DNA from: an uncultured bacterium
GTDB lineage: Bacteria > Bacteroidota > Bacteroidia > Bacteroidales > Bacteroidaceae
Direction of reading: 5' to 3'
Length of the DNA: 27,793 nucleotides
Assembly: GCA_905215655.1 (NCBI GenBank)
Contig: CAJMQT010000007.1
Span: forward strand, 1-27,793
Numbering within the stretch: the first letter of the stretch is position 1; each line of letters starts with the position of its first letter. A program made the translations under genes and the position numbers. This document shows, one piece after another, positions 7,570 to 14,715 of the stretch. Under the pieces are notes generated by a model. That model was not told the DNA's origin, made no database searches, and saw nothing but the letters and a program-made list of their open reading frames with translations.

Positions 7570-7663
7570 ATTAATTCAATGTATTTTTGTAAAAATCAAG
7601 CTTTTAAATGATTACAATGATTTTTTCCTACTGTCGGAAATGCGCTCGCGCCGTCATGCTTTT

Positions 7664-8290
7664 TTACTTCTTTTCTTCGTCTTTCGGCTTTGGCTCTTTC
7701 TTAGCGAGCATTACGACTTGGAATACGAAGTCGGTAATCCACGTCTCGCTCAGATCAAGACGCTTGTCGTACTGACGTATCGCAACAACGGTTTTCATTA
7801 CTCCCGGGTCGTTGAAATCGTTTTTGTGGAAGATGTCTGAAACCGTCTTTTGTGTCATTGCGTAAATTGTCTTTTTCATAAACGACGGCATGCGCAACTT
7901 GAATTTCATCAGGTTGCCCATGAGCATCATCAGGTCTTGCGTAAAGCTTTGGAATTGTATGAGGTATGTCTGCACGTCTTGTATCTTGCGGCAGTTCTTC
8001 CGTATGCTGTGATCCAGCTCCTTGAAAAAGCTGTCGTTGGTCTTATACAAGTCCTTGAGCATTTTTTTACAATGGTTTTTCTCGCCTACGCCGAGTTTGT
8101 TGTTGACGGTCGGTATATGCAGCGTGTTTTTGAACATGCGCAGATCCGGCAGCATTGCAAGGTTTGTGATGCCTGCGTTTTCAGCTATTGCGGCTTGCAG
8201 ATATACGCGAACCAGTGTCATGTAATCTTCCATTCCGCCCGCTTTATTTTCATTATTGTTCTTTCCGAACAACTTACTAAAAAATCCCAT
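7664..8290 (-). CDS. Conserved-looking cytoplasmic protein of unknown function
   Basis: I do not recognise this 208-residue protein. It begins MGFFSKLFGKNN, an amphipathic N-terminus seen in some peripheral membrane proteins, and ends in a Lys/Glu/Pro-rich tail (about 197-208). The middle is mostly helical, with a Met-rich stretch at about 121-148 (LMMLMGNLMKFKLRMPSFMKK). There is no signal peptide or clear transmembrane helix. It has its own consensus promoter (8363-8393), back to back with that of the tyrosine kinase gene. No terminator is obvious downstream before the next operon. Confidence 0.75.
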   Translation of the reverse strand: MGFFSKLFGKNNNENKAGGMEDYMTLVRVYLQAAIAENAGITNLAMLPDLRMFKNTLHIPTVNNKLGVGEKNHCKKMLKDLYKTNDSFFKELDHSIRKNCRKIQDVQTYLIQFQSFTQDLMMLMGNLMKFKLRMPSFMKKTIYAMTQKTVSDIFHKNDFNDPGVMKTVVAIRQYDKRLDLSETWITDFVFQVVMLAKKEPKPKDEEKK

Positions 8291-8362
8291 AATGTGAGTC
8301 TGATTTTAATATGTTTTGAAACAATGTTCAAGGTTTTGTGCCTCAAACGCTAAATGTCTTTG

Positions 8363-8393
8363 CAAAATTACATCAAAAACGTCGAAAAACAAA
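8363..8393 (-). promoter_or_regulatory. Promoter of the 208-residue protein gene
   Basis: On the minus strand, TTTG (8393-8390), 19 bp and TAATTTTG (8370-8363) match the consensus. The leader would be about 65 nt. Only 7 bp separate it from the oppositely directed promoter at 8401-8432. Confidence 0.7.
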
Positions 8394-8400
8394 AATAAAA

Positions 8401-8432
8401 TTTGAATATTATCAACTTTTATTATACCTTTG
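8401..8432 (+). promoter_or_regulatory. Promoter of the Wzc-like kinase gene
   Basis: TTTG at 8401-8404, a 20-bp spacer and TACCTTTG at 8425-8432 match the Bacteroidetes consensus. The leader to the ATG at 8517 is about 75 nt. Confidence 0.75.
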
Positions 8433-8516
8433 CAAAACGGTCTACCCCGTAATCTTTTTGCTGAATTCAGATTTTTATTAAATCAACTGTAACAAAAACA
8501 AGACAATTTTTTTATA

Positions 8517-11021
8517 ATGGACGAGAACAGAAACAATCCGGACATTCTGTCAGTGGAAGAAGAACAGTCTTCATTTAATTTTGAAACTATTTACACAGCC
8601 TTTATCCTTAACTGGAAGTGGTTCCTTTTATCAGTATTGATTTGTGTCGGTATCGGTTTCCTTTATTTACGTTATACAACTCCGATTTACAGTACAAACG
8701 CCAAACTGCTTATCAAGGATGAAGACAACCGGCGGTCAAGCCGAGGCGGCTTAAGAGCTATCGAGAGCGCGTCAAATCTGGGAATTATAAGTAACAGCTA
8801 CGGAGTTGACAACGAACAGGAAATCTTGAAGTCGACAACCGTTGCCGAGCAATGCGTCCGCAACCTTAAACTGTACGTTAATTATAATAGAAAAGGTAAG
8901 CTGAAAAATTATCTTTTGTATAAAAATCAGCCAATCACGGTTGATATGGATTTCGTACATCTTGACAAACTCAGTGCTCCGATAAGCATGAAGATTACCA
9001 GAAACGGCAGCTCATACGAAGTAAGCGGAAAATATTATATCCCGATTGACGAGGTTACGAACGAAGGTCCTGTTGAATTTGAGCAGACCTTTAATGCCAT
9101 TCCCGCCGTTGTTATGACAAAGGTCGGAGCCATCACGCTTACACGTAACGGCAGCCATACGCTTAAAGACGGTGAGACGATGCTTGTCACGATTACGTCT
9201 CCGCTCATGGCGGCGTACAGATATGCCGGTGCGTTGTCTATCAACCAGACAAACAAGACGTCAACGATATTCAGCCTCCAGCTTAACGATCAAAGCGTTC
9301 CGCGCGCCTTGGATTATCTGCGTGAGCTCGCCGTTTGCTATAACGAGCAAGCGAATGAGGACAAGGATGAGATAGCCAGAAAGACGGAGTCTTTCATCAA
9401 CGAGCGCTTGCAGAAGATAAGTGACGAGCTAAGTTCTACCGACGGAAACCTCGAGAGCTACAAACGTCAGAACGGACTCGTCGAGGTCGCTCAGAATGCC
9501 GTCAGCGCATCATCCAACGCCGTTGAGTACGCACAGAAGTTGAAGGATGCAGAGACACAGGTGGCATTGATCAACAGCCTTATCAACTTTGCCAGCCTTC
9601 CCGAGAATAAGTATCAGGTGTTGCCCTCAAACATCGGACTTAACGATGACGCATCAACATCTTTGATCAACGAATACAACAAAATCACTCTTGAACGCAA
9701 CCGACTCTTGCGTACAGCGTCAGAGACCAGCCCCGTCATCATCGAGCTTACGGCTCAGCTTGACGACATGAAGAGCAGTATCCGTCAGGCGTTGTACCAG
9801 TCGAAGAAGAGCTTGGAGATACGCGCCAACGCCATCCGTCAGCAGCTGGGCACATACACCGGCGAGGTGACCAAGATGCCTGAGCAGGAACGTATCCTGA
9901 CACAGATAGGCAGACAGCGTGAGGTTAAATCCGGATTGTACCTCATGCTCTTGCAGAAGCGTGAAGAGAACTCCATCTCTCTTGCGGCTACCGCCGACAA
10001 GGGAAAACTTATCGAGAACCCGCGTTATGGAGGACAGGTAAGCCCGAAGAAGACAATCATAATGCTGATTTCGTTGATCCTCGGACTGGCGATACCTTCT
10101 TTGGTCCTGTTCCTGATAAACTTCTTCCGTTACAAAATTGAAGGACACGAGGATGTTGCCAAGCTGACCAAGCTGCCTATTATCGCCGACATCGCTCTCG
10201 CCAGCGAAGGTGCCAAGGCTAAGGCAGACATCGTCGTGAAGGAGAACCAGAACAACCAGATGGAAGAAATCTTCCGTTCGATGCGTACGAACATCCAGTT
10301 TATGCTGAAAGAGGGTGAGAACGTAATCATGTTCACATCTTCAATATCGGGCGAAGGCAAGACGTTTACGGCGTCAAACATGGCTGTAAGTTTTGCTCTG
10401 CTCGGCAAGAAGGTCGTTCTTGTGGGTCTTGATATCCGTAAACCGCGACTTTCCGATTTGTTCAGTATCAACAATCATCATAACGGAATTACCAATCTGC
10501 TCGTTTTGAATAAGCCCGAATGGAGCGACGTCAAGGAGCAGATAATACCTTCCGGAGTAAACGGCAACCTCGATCTTCTTATGGCCGGTCCGATACCTCC
10601 CAACCCGAGCGAGCTTGTTTCGAGACAATCTCTTGAAGAGGTGATAAACCTCTTGAAACAGAATTACGATTACGTAATAATGGATACGGCGCCGGTGGGC
10701 CTCGTTTCGGATACTCTCCAGATTGGCAAGTACGCCAATATCAGCGTCTGTGTGTGCCGTGCCGACTACACGCCGAAGTCAAGTCTCGGACTGTTCAACA
10801 GCCTTGTCGAGGACTATAAGATGAACAACGTCTGCATTGCAATCAACGGCATCGACATGTCGAAGAAGAAACACGGCTATAACTATGGCTATGGCAAATA
10901 CGGCAAGTACGGTCAGCTCGGCAAATACAGACATTACGGCTCTTACAGCGGTTATGGCAATTACGGCGTTTATGCCAACAGCCATTACAGCAATAAGGAC
11001 GACGACTCGATAAAGAGATAA
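8517..11021 (+). CDS. Wzc-type polysaccharide co-polymerase and tyrosine autokinase
   Basis: This 834-residue inner-membrane protein combines a Wzz chain-length domain with a BY-kinase, and such proteins control export and length of capsule or exopolysaccharide. The first membrane helix is near 32-52, a long periplasmic part with coiled coil follows, and the second helix is near 515-541 in front of the cytoplasmic kinase. Walker A is SISGEGKT at 609-616, Walker A' is VVLVGLDIRKPR, and Walker B is YVIMD with Asp723. The tail (786-825) holds 12 tyrosines in GY/KY repeats, the autophosphorylation cluster. The gene has its own promoter. Unlike typical loci, no Wza export protein, flippase, polymerase or glycosyltransferase is adjacent; only a HAD-type phosphatase gene follows. 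Confidence 0.95.
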   Translation: MDENRNNPDILSVEEEQSSFNFETIYTAFILNWKWFLLSVLICVGIGFLYLRYTTPIYSTNAKLLIKDEDNRRSSRGGLRAIESASNLGIISNSYGVDNEQEILKSTTVAEQCVRNLKLYVNYNRKGKLKNYLLYKNQPITVDMDFVHLDKLSAPISMKITRNGSSYEVSGKYYIPIDEVTNEGPVEFEQTFNAIPAVVMTKVGAITLTRNGSHTLKDGETMLVTITSPLMAAYRYAGALSINQTNKTSTIFSLQLNDQSVPRALDYLRELAVCYNEQANEDKDEIARKTESFINERLQKISDELSSTDGNLESYKRQNGLVEVAQNAVSASSNAVEYAQKLKDAETQVALINSLINFASLPENKYQVLPSNIGLNDDASTSLINEYNKITLERNRLLRTASETSPVIIELTAQLDDMKSSIRQALYQSKKSLEIRANAIRQQLGTYTGEVTKMPEQERILTQIGRQREVKSGLYLMLLQKREENSISLAATADKGKLIENPRYGGQVSPKKTIIMLISLILGLAIPSLVLFLINFFRYKIEGHEDVAKLTKLPIIADIALASEGAKAKADIVVKENQNNQMEEIFRSMRTNIQFMLKEGENVIMFTSSISGEGKTFTASNMAVSFALLGKKVVLVGLDIRKPRLSDLFSINNHHNGITNLLVLNKPEWSDVKEQIIPSGVNGNLDLLMAGPIPPNPSELVSRQSLEEVINLLKQNYDYVIMDTAPVGLVSDTLQIGKYANISVCVCRADYTPKSSLGLFNSLVEDYKMNNVCIAINGIDMSKKKHGYNYGYGKYGKYGQLGKYRHYGSYSGYGNYGVYANSHYSNKDDDSIKR

Positions 11022-11046
11022 ATCAATAAAAAATATAACTGTCAAT

Positions 11047-11478
11047 ATGGTAATTGCGGTAGATTTTGACGGAACAATAGTTGAAGACCGTTATCCGGAG
11101 ATAGGACGTGAAAAGACGTTCGCAACGGAAACGCTCAGAATGCTTATAGCCGACCATCATCGCCTCATATTATGGACGGTGCGTGAGGGCAAGACCCTCG
11201 ACGAGGCGCTGGCATGGTGCAAGGAGCGCGGCGTCGAGTTCTATGCCGTGAACAAAGACTATCCCGAAGAACGTGGCACGGACAACAACAATCACTTCTC
11301 GCGTAAGATTAAAGCCGACATGTTTATCGACGACCGTAGCGTGGGGGGACTGCCCGACTGGGGCACGATTTATCAAATCGTGAATGAGCATAAGTCGTTT
11401 GAGGATATAATCAGAGAGCGTTGCGGCAACTACGACCCGTATCAGAATAAAAGAAAGAAACGTTGGTGGCAGTTCTGA
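11047..11478 (+). CDS. Small HAD-superfamily hydrolase
   Basis: This 143-residue protein has HAD motif I as VDFDGT (Asp6 nucleophile, Asp8), motif II threonine Thr44 in LWTVRE, a basic motif III region (Arg86-Lys89) and motif IV FIDDR (Asp95-Asp96). It lacks a sizeable cap domain, so its substrate could be a small phosphorylated metabolite or a macromolecule. It begins 25 bp after the kinase gene and shares its transcript, which ends at a strong terminator. HAD assignment is firm. A role in dephosphorylating the kinase or a sugar phosphate in polysaccharide synthesis is only suggested by position. Confidence 0.85.
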   Translation: MVIAVDFDGTIVEDRYPEIGREKTFATETLRMLIADHHRLILWTVREGKTLDEALAWCKERGVEFYAVNKDYPEERGTDNNNHFSRKIKADMFIDDRSVGGLPDWGTIYQIVNEHKSFEDIIRERCGNYDPYQNKRKKRWWQF

Positions 11479-11536
11479 CGCAAGACTGTGGCAGGTCAGA
11501 AGCCAAACATTATTTAATTACCGAACATTATAAATC

Positions 11537-11584
11537 AACCCGGGGCAACGTCGTTAAAGAGACGATGCCCCGGGTTATTTTTTT
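11537..11584 (+). terminator. Rho-independent terminator of the kinase-phosphatase unit
   Basis: AACCCGGGGCA at 11537-11547 pairs with TGCCCCGGGTT at 11566-11576, with a further GTC/GAC pairing inside, followed by a T-rich run to 11584. The T run overlaps the outer edge of the element at 11583-11765. Confidence 0.9.
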
Positions 11585-11765
11585 AACCTGCATTATTCAT
11601 AGGCGTTTCTACTGCGAGTCCCAACTGCCTGTACGTCAGCAAAGTGCTCGCTCTTCCTCTTTGGAAGTAGGATTTACTACATCCGGCATCGTCATCGCTG
11701 TGCTTTCACTGACGCACAGACATTTGGAACTCTCGTAACGAAAGCCTATGAATAATGCAGGTTAA
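11583..11765. mobile_element. 183-bp element with 22-bp perfect terminal inverted repeats (MITE-like)
   Basis: The first 22 bases (11583-11604) are the exact reverse complement of the last 22 (11744-11765). Similarity continues imperfectly inward for about 40 more bases on each side, so most of the element can fold on itself. A second copy, cut by the window edge, gives 52 of 52 identical bases at 1-52. It encodes no transposase. Short open frames crossing it (for example ending at 11738 on the plus strand) look like by-products. The build fits a non-autonomous element moved by a transposase elsewhere, or an extragenic structured repeat. No clear target-site duplication is visible. Confidence 0.75.
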
Positions 11766-11799
11766 TATAGCTGTCCGGTAAAACATTTCCACTAAAATT

Positions 11800-11933
11800 G
11801 AAAGATTGAAAAATTGAAAAAGCAGTCGTATAGGGACGTGCCTTCGGCACGTTTTTATTTGATTATCAACGCATTGGGTGGTTACACGTACCAAAGGTAC
11901 GTCCCTACTGCTTTTTCAATTTTTCAATCTTTC
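11800..11933. repeat. Nested inverted repeat carrying two REP-like hairpins
   Basis: Outer arms at 11800-11825 and 11908-11933 are perfect 26-bp complements made of GATTGAAA-type words. Inside them, TAGGGACGT (11831-11839) is inverted as ACGTCCCTA (11900-11908). Each inner arm leads into its own small hairpin: CGTGCC-TTC-GGCACG (11837-11851) and ACGTACC-AAA-GGTACGT (11886-11902). The layout is like a paired REP unit, but no RAYT-type transposase is in the window. Confidence 0.8.
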
Positions 11934-12020
11934 CATTTTTCAATTTTTCATAACCGATTACAGTTTGCCCGAACCATGTTTCACCGTAACAAGCTGTCTA
12001 CATGTACTTTACCGTGAAGG

Positions 12021-12164
12021 ATGAAAAACACTATACACAAAAGCACGCACGACGGAGATATTATCATTCACCGTATTTTGCTGTCACGCAACGACTTATA
12101 CGCCCGTGAAGGTGTGAAACACGATTTAGAAAAATATTTTTGGAAATTAAGGAGTACCGGATAA
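12021..12164 (+). CDS. Possible 47-residue protein or decayed gene fragment
   Basis: An open frame runs from ATG at 12021 to TAA at 12164 in an otherwise gene-free island. The product is basic and His-rich at the start (MKNTIHKSTHDGD) and ends in EKYFWKLRSTG. I recognise no family. The only Shine-Dalgarno-like word (GAAGG) touches the ATG and is too close, and no promoter is evident. A chance frame or a remnant is more likely than a working gene. Confidence 0.2.
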   Translation: MKNTIHKSTHDGDIIIHRILLSRNDLYAREGVKHDLEKYFWKLRSTG

Positions 12165-12198
12165 ATACCACATTGTTTTTTTTAAAGCATTCAGTTTA

Positions 12199-12308
12199 CC
12201 AAAATGCCGCATCTTACTTTATAAAAGACGGCATTTCGGCTTGTAAAAGATAACCTTTTACCGTGCAAAAGGCGGTCTTTTACAATGCAAAAGGTAGCCT
12301 TTTGCAAT
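12199..12308. repeat. Array of five near-palindromic 22-bp units
   Basis: Units start at 12199, 12221, 12243, 12265 and 12287 with an exact 22-bp period. The last three are most alike, with the pattern GCAAAAGG..GCCTTTTGCAAT, and each is nearly its own reverse complement. The first two are degenerate and together also form a hairpin (AAATGCCG at 12202-12209 with CGGCATTT at 12229-12236). The array lies downstream of the gtrA-like gene. There are no unique spacers. Confidence 0.8.
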
Positions 12309-12380
12309 ACCATCTCTTCCTCTCTTTCTTCCTTTATCGCATCTTGCAGAATATCAGAGTTTTACGAAAAGGGATAACTG

Positions 12381-12398
12381 ACGTGAGTTCGACGGAAT
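12381..12398. repeat. Copy of the ACGTGAGTTCGACGAAA repeat
   Basis: ACGTGAGTTCGACGGAAT matches the short element found at 19011-19096 and 27393-27409 with few differences. Here it is a single unpaired copy, between the 22-bp array and the end of the gtrA-like gene. Confidence 0.55.
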
Positions 12399-12425
12399 AA
12401 ACTGCAAACTGTCAGATAAACCCCG

Positions 12426-12800
12426 TCAACCCGCTTTGTTGAAAACGAACCTTACGATAATGAAATTTACGGGTACGGCGATGCAGTAAACCGGAACAGG
12501 TGCCAAGGTTTCGCTTATGCCCAGCCAGACAAAGAAGTTAAGCAGTCCTGTTTGCAGCAAGTAGTTGAACAGGTGTGCCATGCAAAATCCCAAACCGTTC
12601 CTTACCGACTTCTTTTTCTTGAATGTGAAGCATGCCGAAAGGATGTAATTGGCTATGAAACTGATGAAGTATCCCAAGGCGTAAGCCAAGTTCATGCCTG
12701 CCCACTCTTTCAAGAGCAGGTAGACACCGTAATGCAGCGCCGTGGCGATGACTCCGACAATGCCGAAACGCATGAAGACCAAAAGGCTTTTATAATTCAT
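12426..12800 (-). CDS. GtrA-like membrane protein
   Basis: This 124-residue protein has four predicted membrane helices, with the GtrA-family features of an N-terminal FMRFGIVGVIATALHYGVY segment, the YFISFIANYILSACFTFK block near the middle and a VNFIIVRFVF end. GtrA-family proteins act as flippases or helpers for lipid-linked sugars in cell-surface glycan synthesis. No glycosyltransferase is adjacent, so the substrate is unknown. It is the last gene of the minus-strand run, 86 bp after the DMT transporter gene. Confidence 0.85.
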   Translation of the reverse strand: MNYKSLLVFMRFGIVGVIATALHYGVYLLLKEWAGMNLAYALGYFISFIANYILSACFTFKKKKSVRNGLGFCMAHLFNYLLQTGLLNFFVWLGISETLAPVPVYCIAVPVNFIIVRFVFNKAG

Positions 12801-12886
12801 AATTCACAATAGGCTTGGCGCTTGACGTTGATTTTATAATCGTGCAGGTAAGAACGAATTTTTGTTTCATGTTCCTGACTCCTGAC

Positions 12887-13804
12887 TCAATTAGAGCCGA
12901 TATAAAGGAAGAGCATTCCGAGCAGAACGAGCAGCAGGTCGACAACCTTGCTTTTGAGGTTCTTCTCATGAAGAAGTACGGCGCCGAAGAGGAACGAGAC
13001 GATCACGCTGCCGCGGCGAACCATTGAAACAATGCTTATCATCGCGCCGGGAATGCTCAGCGAGTAGAAGTAGACAAAGTCGGCGGCACTGAGGAATACG
13101 CTGATGAACAGGATGCACCAGTCCCAACGGAACGGTGTCGTCTCACGGCGCTTAGGATACCAGAGGAGCATGAGCATGGCACCCATCATCACACACTGGT
13201 AAATGTTGTACCAGCTCTGTACTATCATACGGTCAAGTCCTACTCCGCCGTGCCCGACGGGCGCCATTAGATATTTGTCATAAAGTCCGCTTACCGCTCC
13301 TAACACGGCGGCAAGGACGATGTAATATATCCAACGGTCGTGCTTGAAGTCGATACCCTCTTTCTTTCCGCTGCGGCTGAGCATGAAGAACGATGCGACG
13401 GCAAGCGCCACACCGATCCATTGATACAGGTTCAGACGCTCGCCGAAAAACAGGAAGGCTCCGACGAGCACCATCACAGGGCGCGTGGCGTTGATAGGTC
13501 CGACGATGGTCAGCGGCAGATGTTTCATGCCGAAATATCCGAAGACCCATGATGACAGCACGATAAAACTTTTCAGGATGATGTATTTATGAACCTCCCA
13601 TCCGCCGCTCGCCACGTGAAAGATCGTGCCGTCGAGCGTACTGCCCGTTGCCGAGAGGATGATGAACGGCAGGAAAATCAGCGATGAGAACAATGTGTTC
13701 AGAAACAAGACCGGTATCACCGCGTTGCCGTCCAGCGATTTCTTCTTGAACGAGTCATAAAATCCGAGCAGAGTTGCGGATAAGAATGCTAAAATTAACC
13801 ACAT
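12887..13804 (-). CDS. DMT-superfamily (EamA-like) transporter
   Basis: This 305-residue protein is very hydrophobic with about ten membrane helices, the normal build of a drug/metabolite transporter. Each half carries the EamA pattern, for example GPINATRPVMVLVGAFLFFGE near 112-132 and SIVSMVRRGSVIVSFLFGA in the second half. The substrate cannot be read from sequence; relatives move amino acids, nucleotide sugars or other small metabolites. The start codon at 13804 is preceded by a tandem ATTGAAAG array instead of a ribosome binding site. Confidence 0.85.
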   Translation of the reverse strand: MWLILAFLSATLLGFYDSFKKKSLDGNAVIPVLFLNTLFSSLIFLPFIILSATGSTLDGTIFHVASGGWEVHKYIILKSFIVLSSWVFGYFGMKHLPLTIVGPINATRPVMVLVGAFLFFGERLNLYQWIGVALAVASFFMLSRSGKKEGIDFKHDRWIYYIVLAAVLGAVSGLYDKYLMAPVGHGGVGLDRMIVQSWYNIYQCVMMGAMLMLLWYPKRRETTPFRWDWCILFISVFLSAADFVYFYSLSIPGAMISIVSMVRRGSVIVSFLFGAVLLHEKNLKSKVVDLLLVLLGMLFLYIGSN

Positions 13805-13810
13805 GTTTAA

Positions 13811-13870
13811 AATTGAAAGATTGTAAAATTGAAAGATTGAAAAATTGAAGGATTGAAAATTGAAAGACTG
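13811..13870. repeat. Tandem ATTGAAAG-type array upstream of the transporter gene
   Basis: About seven copies of the word ATTGAAA(A/G) with small changes run in one direction from 6 bp before the transporter start codon toward the truA stop. The same words build the inverted arms at 11800-11933. No inverted partner is present here. Confidence 0.75.
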
Positions 13871-13921
13871 ACAAATTCAGACCCGCGACATCCGGACAGA
13901 GAATTATCAGACTCAAACAAC

Positions 13922-14653
13922 TCAATATTCTATCTTTTCAAGGAACAGAGCGTTGCCCGGCATGCTGTCGCCGGCACGTGAGCGGCTCTTTCCTTCGATG
14001 ATTTCTTCGAATTGGGCTATGCTTACGCGCCCTCTGCCCACGTCGACGAGCGTGCCTACCACGGCGCGGACCATATTGCGGAGAAAGCGGTTGGCGGTTA
14101 TCACGAAGTGCCAGCAATACTCTCCGTCCCTGATCCAGCGCGCCTCGGTGACGCGGCAGAGCGTTGTCTTGACGTCGGTGTGAGTCTTGCAGAAAGCCGC
14201 AAAGTCGTCATAATCGAGCAACAGAGCCGCCGCCTCGTTCATCTTGTCAAAGTCGAGGGCGTAAGAAAGCTCGCAAGAATAGTGGCGCAGAAAAGCGTCT
14301 TTGTGCTGATGGATGTAATAATGATACGTGCGTCGGCGTGCGCTGAAACGTGCGTGCATGTCGGCGGCGACAGGTTCGATACGGTCAATGGATATGTCGC
14401 GTGGCAGCAAGCGGTTCAGTTTGTAGACAAGTTGCGGGCAGTCGACATCCTTTTCCGTGTCAAAGTGTGCCGCCATCATACTTGCGTGAACGCCGGTGTC
14501 CGTGCGTCCGGCACCAACTATCTGCACCTCTTCACGCATTATTGTCGACAATGCCTGCTGTATCTCGCCCTGCACCGACCTTGCCTCGGGCTGTATCTGC
14601 CAGCCGTGATATGCCGTTCCGTCGTATTTCAGAAAGATAAAGTATCTCTGCAT
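13922..14653 (-). CDS. truA: tRNA pseudouridine synthase A
   Basis: This 243-residue enzyme converts uridines at positions 38-40 of the tRNA anticodon arm to pseudouridine. The catalytic aspartate is Asp52 in VGAGRTDTGVHA, and the N-terminus KYDGTAYHGWQIQP and the C-terminal RNMVRAVVGTLVDVGRGR are TruA hallmarks. Length is normal. It follows comEC by 62 bp on the same strand and is probably co-transcribed with it. Confidence 0.97.
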   Translation of the reverse strand: MQRYFIFLKYDGTAYHGWQIQPEARSVQGEIQQALSTIMREEVQIVGAGRTDTGVHASMMAAHFDTEKDVDCPQLVYKLNRLLPRDISIDRIEPVAADMHARFSARRRTYHYYIHQHKDAFLRHYSCELSYALDFDKMNEAAALLLDYDDFAAFCKTHTDVKTTLCRVTEARWIRDGEYCWHFVITANRFLRNMVRAVVGTLVDVGRGRVSIAQFEEIIEGKSRSRAGDSMPGNALFLEKIEY

Positions 14654-14715
14654 CTTGTTATCAGCTCTTTTCCGGCTGCAAAATTATATCTTTTTCAGCA
14701 GTTTAGCAAGCCTCG

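Noticed and set aside
11463..11738. 91-residue protein on the plus strand
   Set aside because: It starts inside the HAD hydrolase gene and runs through a terminator into the 183-bp element. Its inverted-repeat partner gives a similar peptide on the other strand, so this is a by-product of the repeat.
11814..12017. 67-residue plus-strand protein
   Set aside because: It reads through the REP-like hairpins and low-complexity arms, with Phe/Ser-rich repeats reflecting the DNA repeats.
12199..12308. CRISPR array of 22-bp repeats
   Set aside because: The units are contiguous with no spacers and are palindromic along their whole length.
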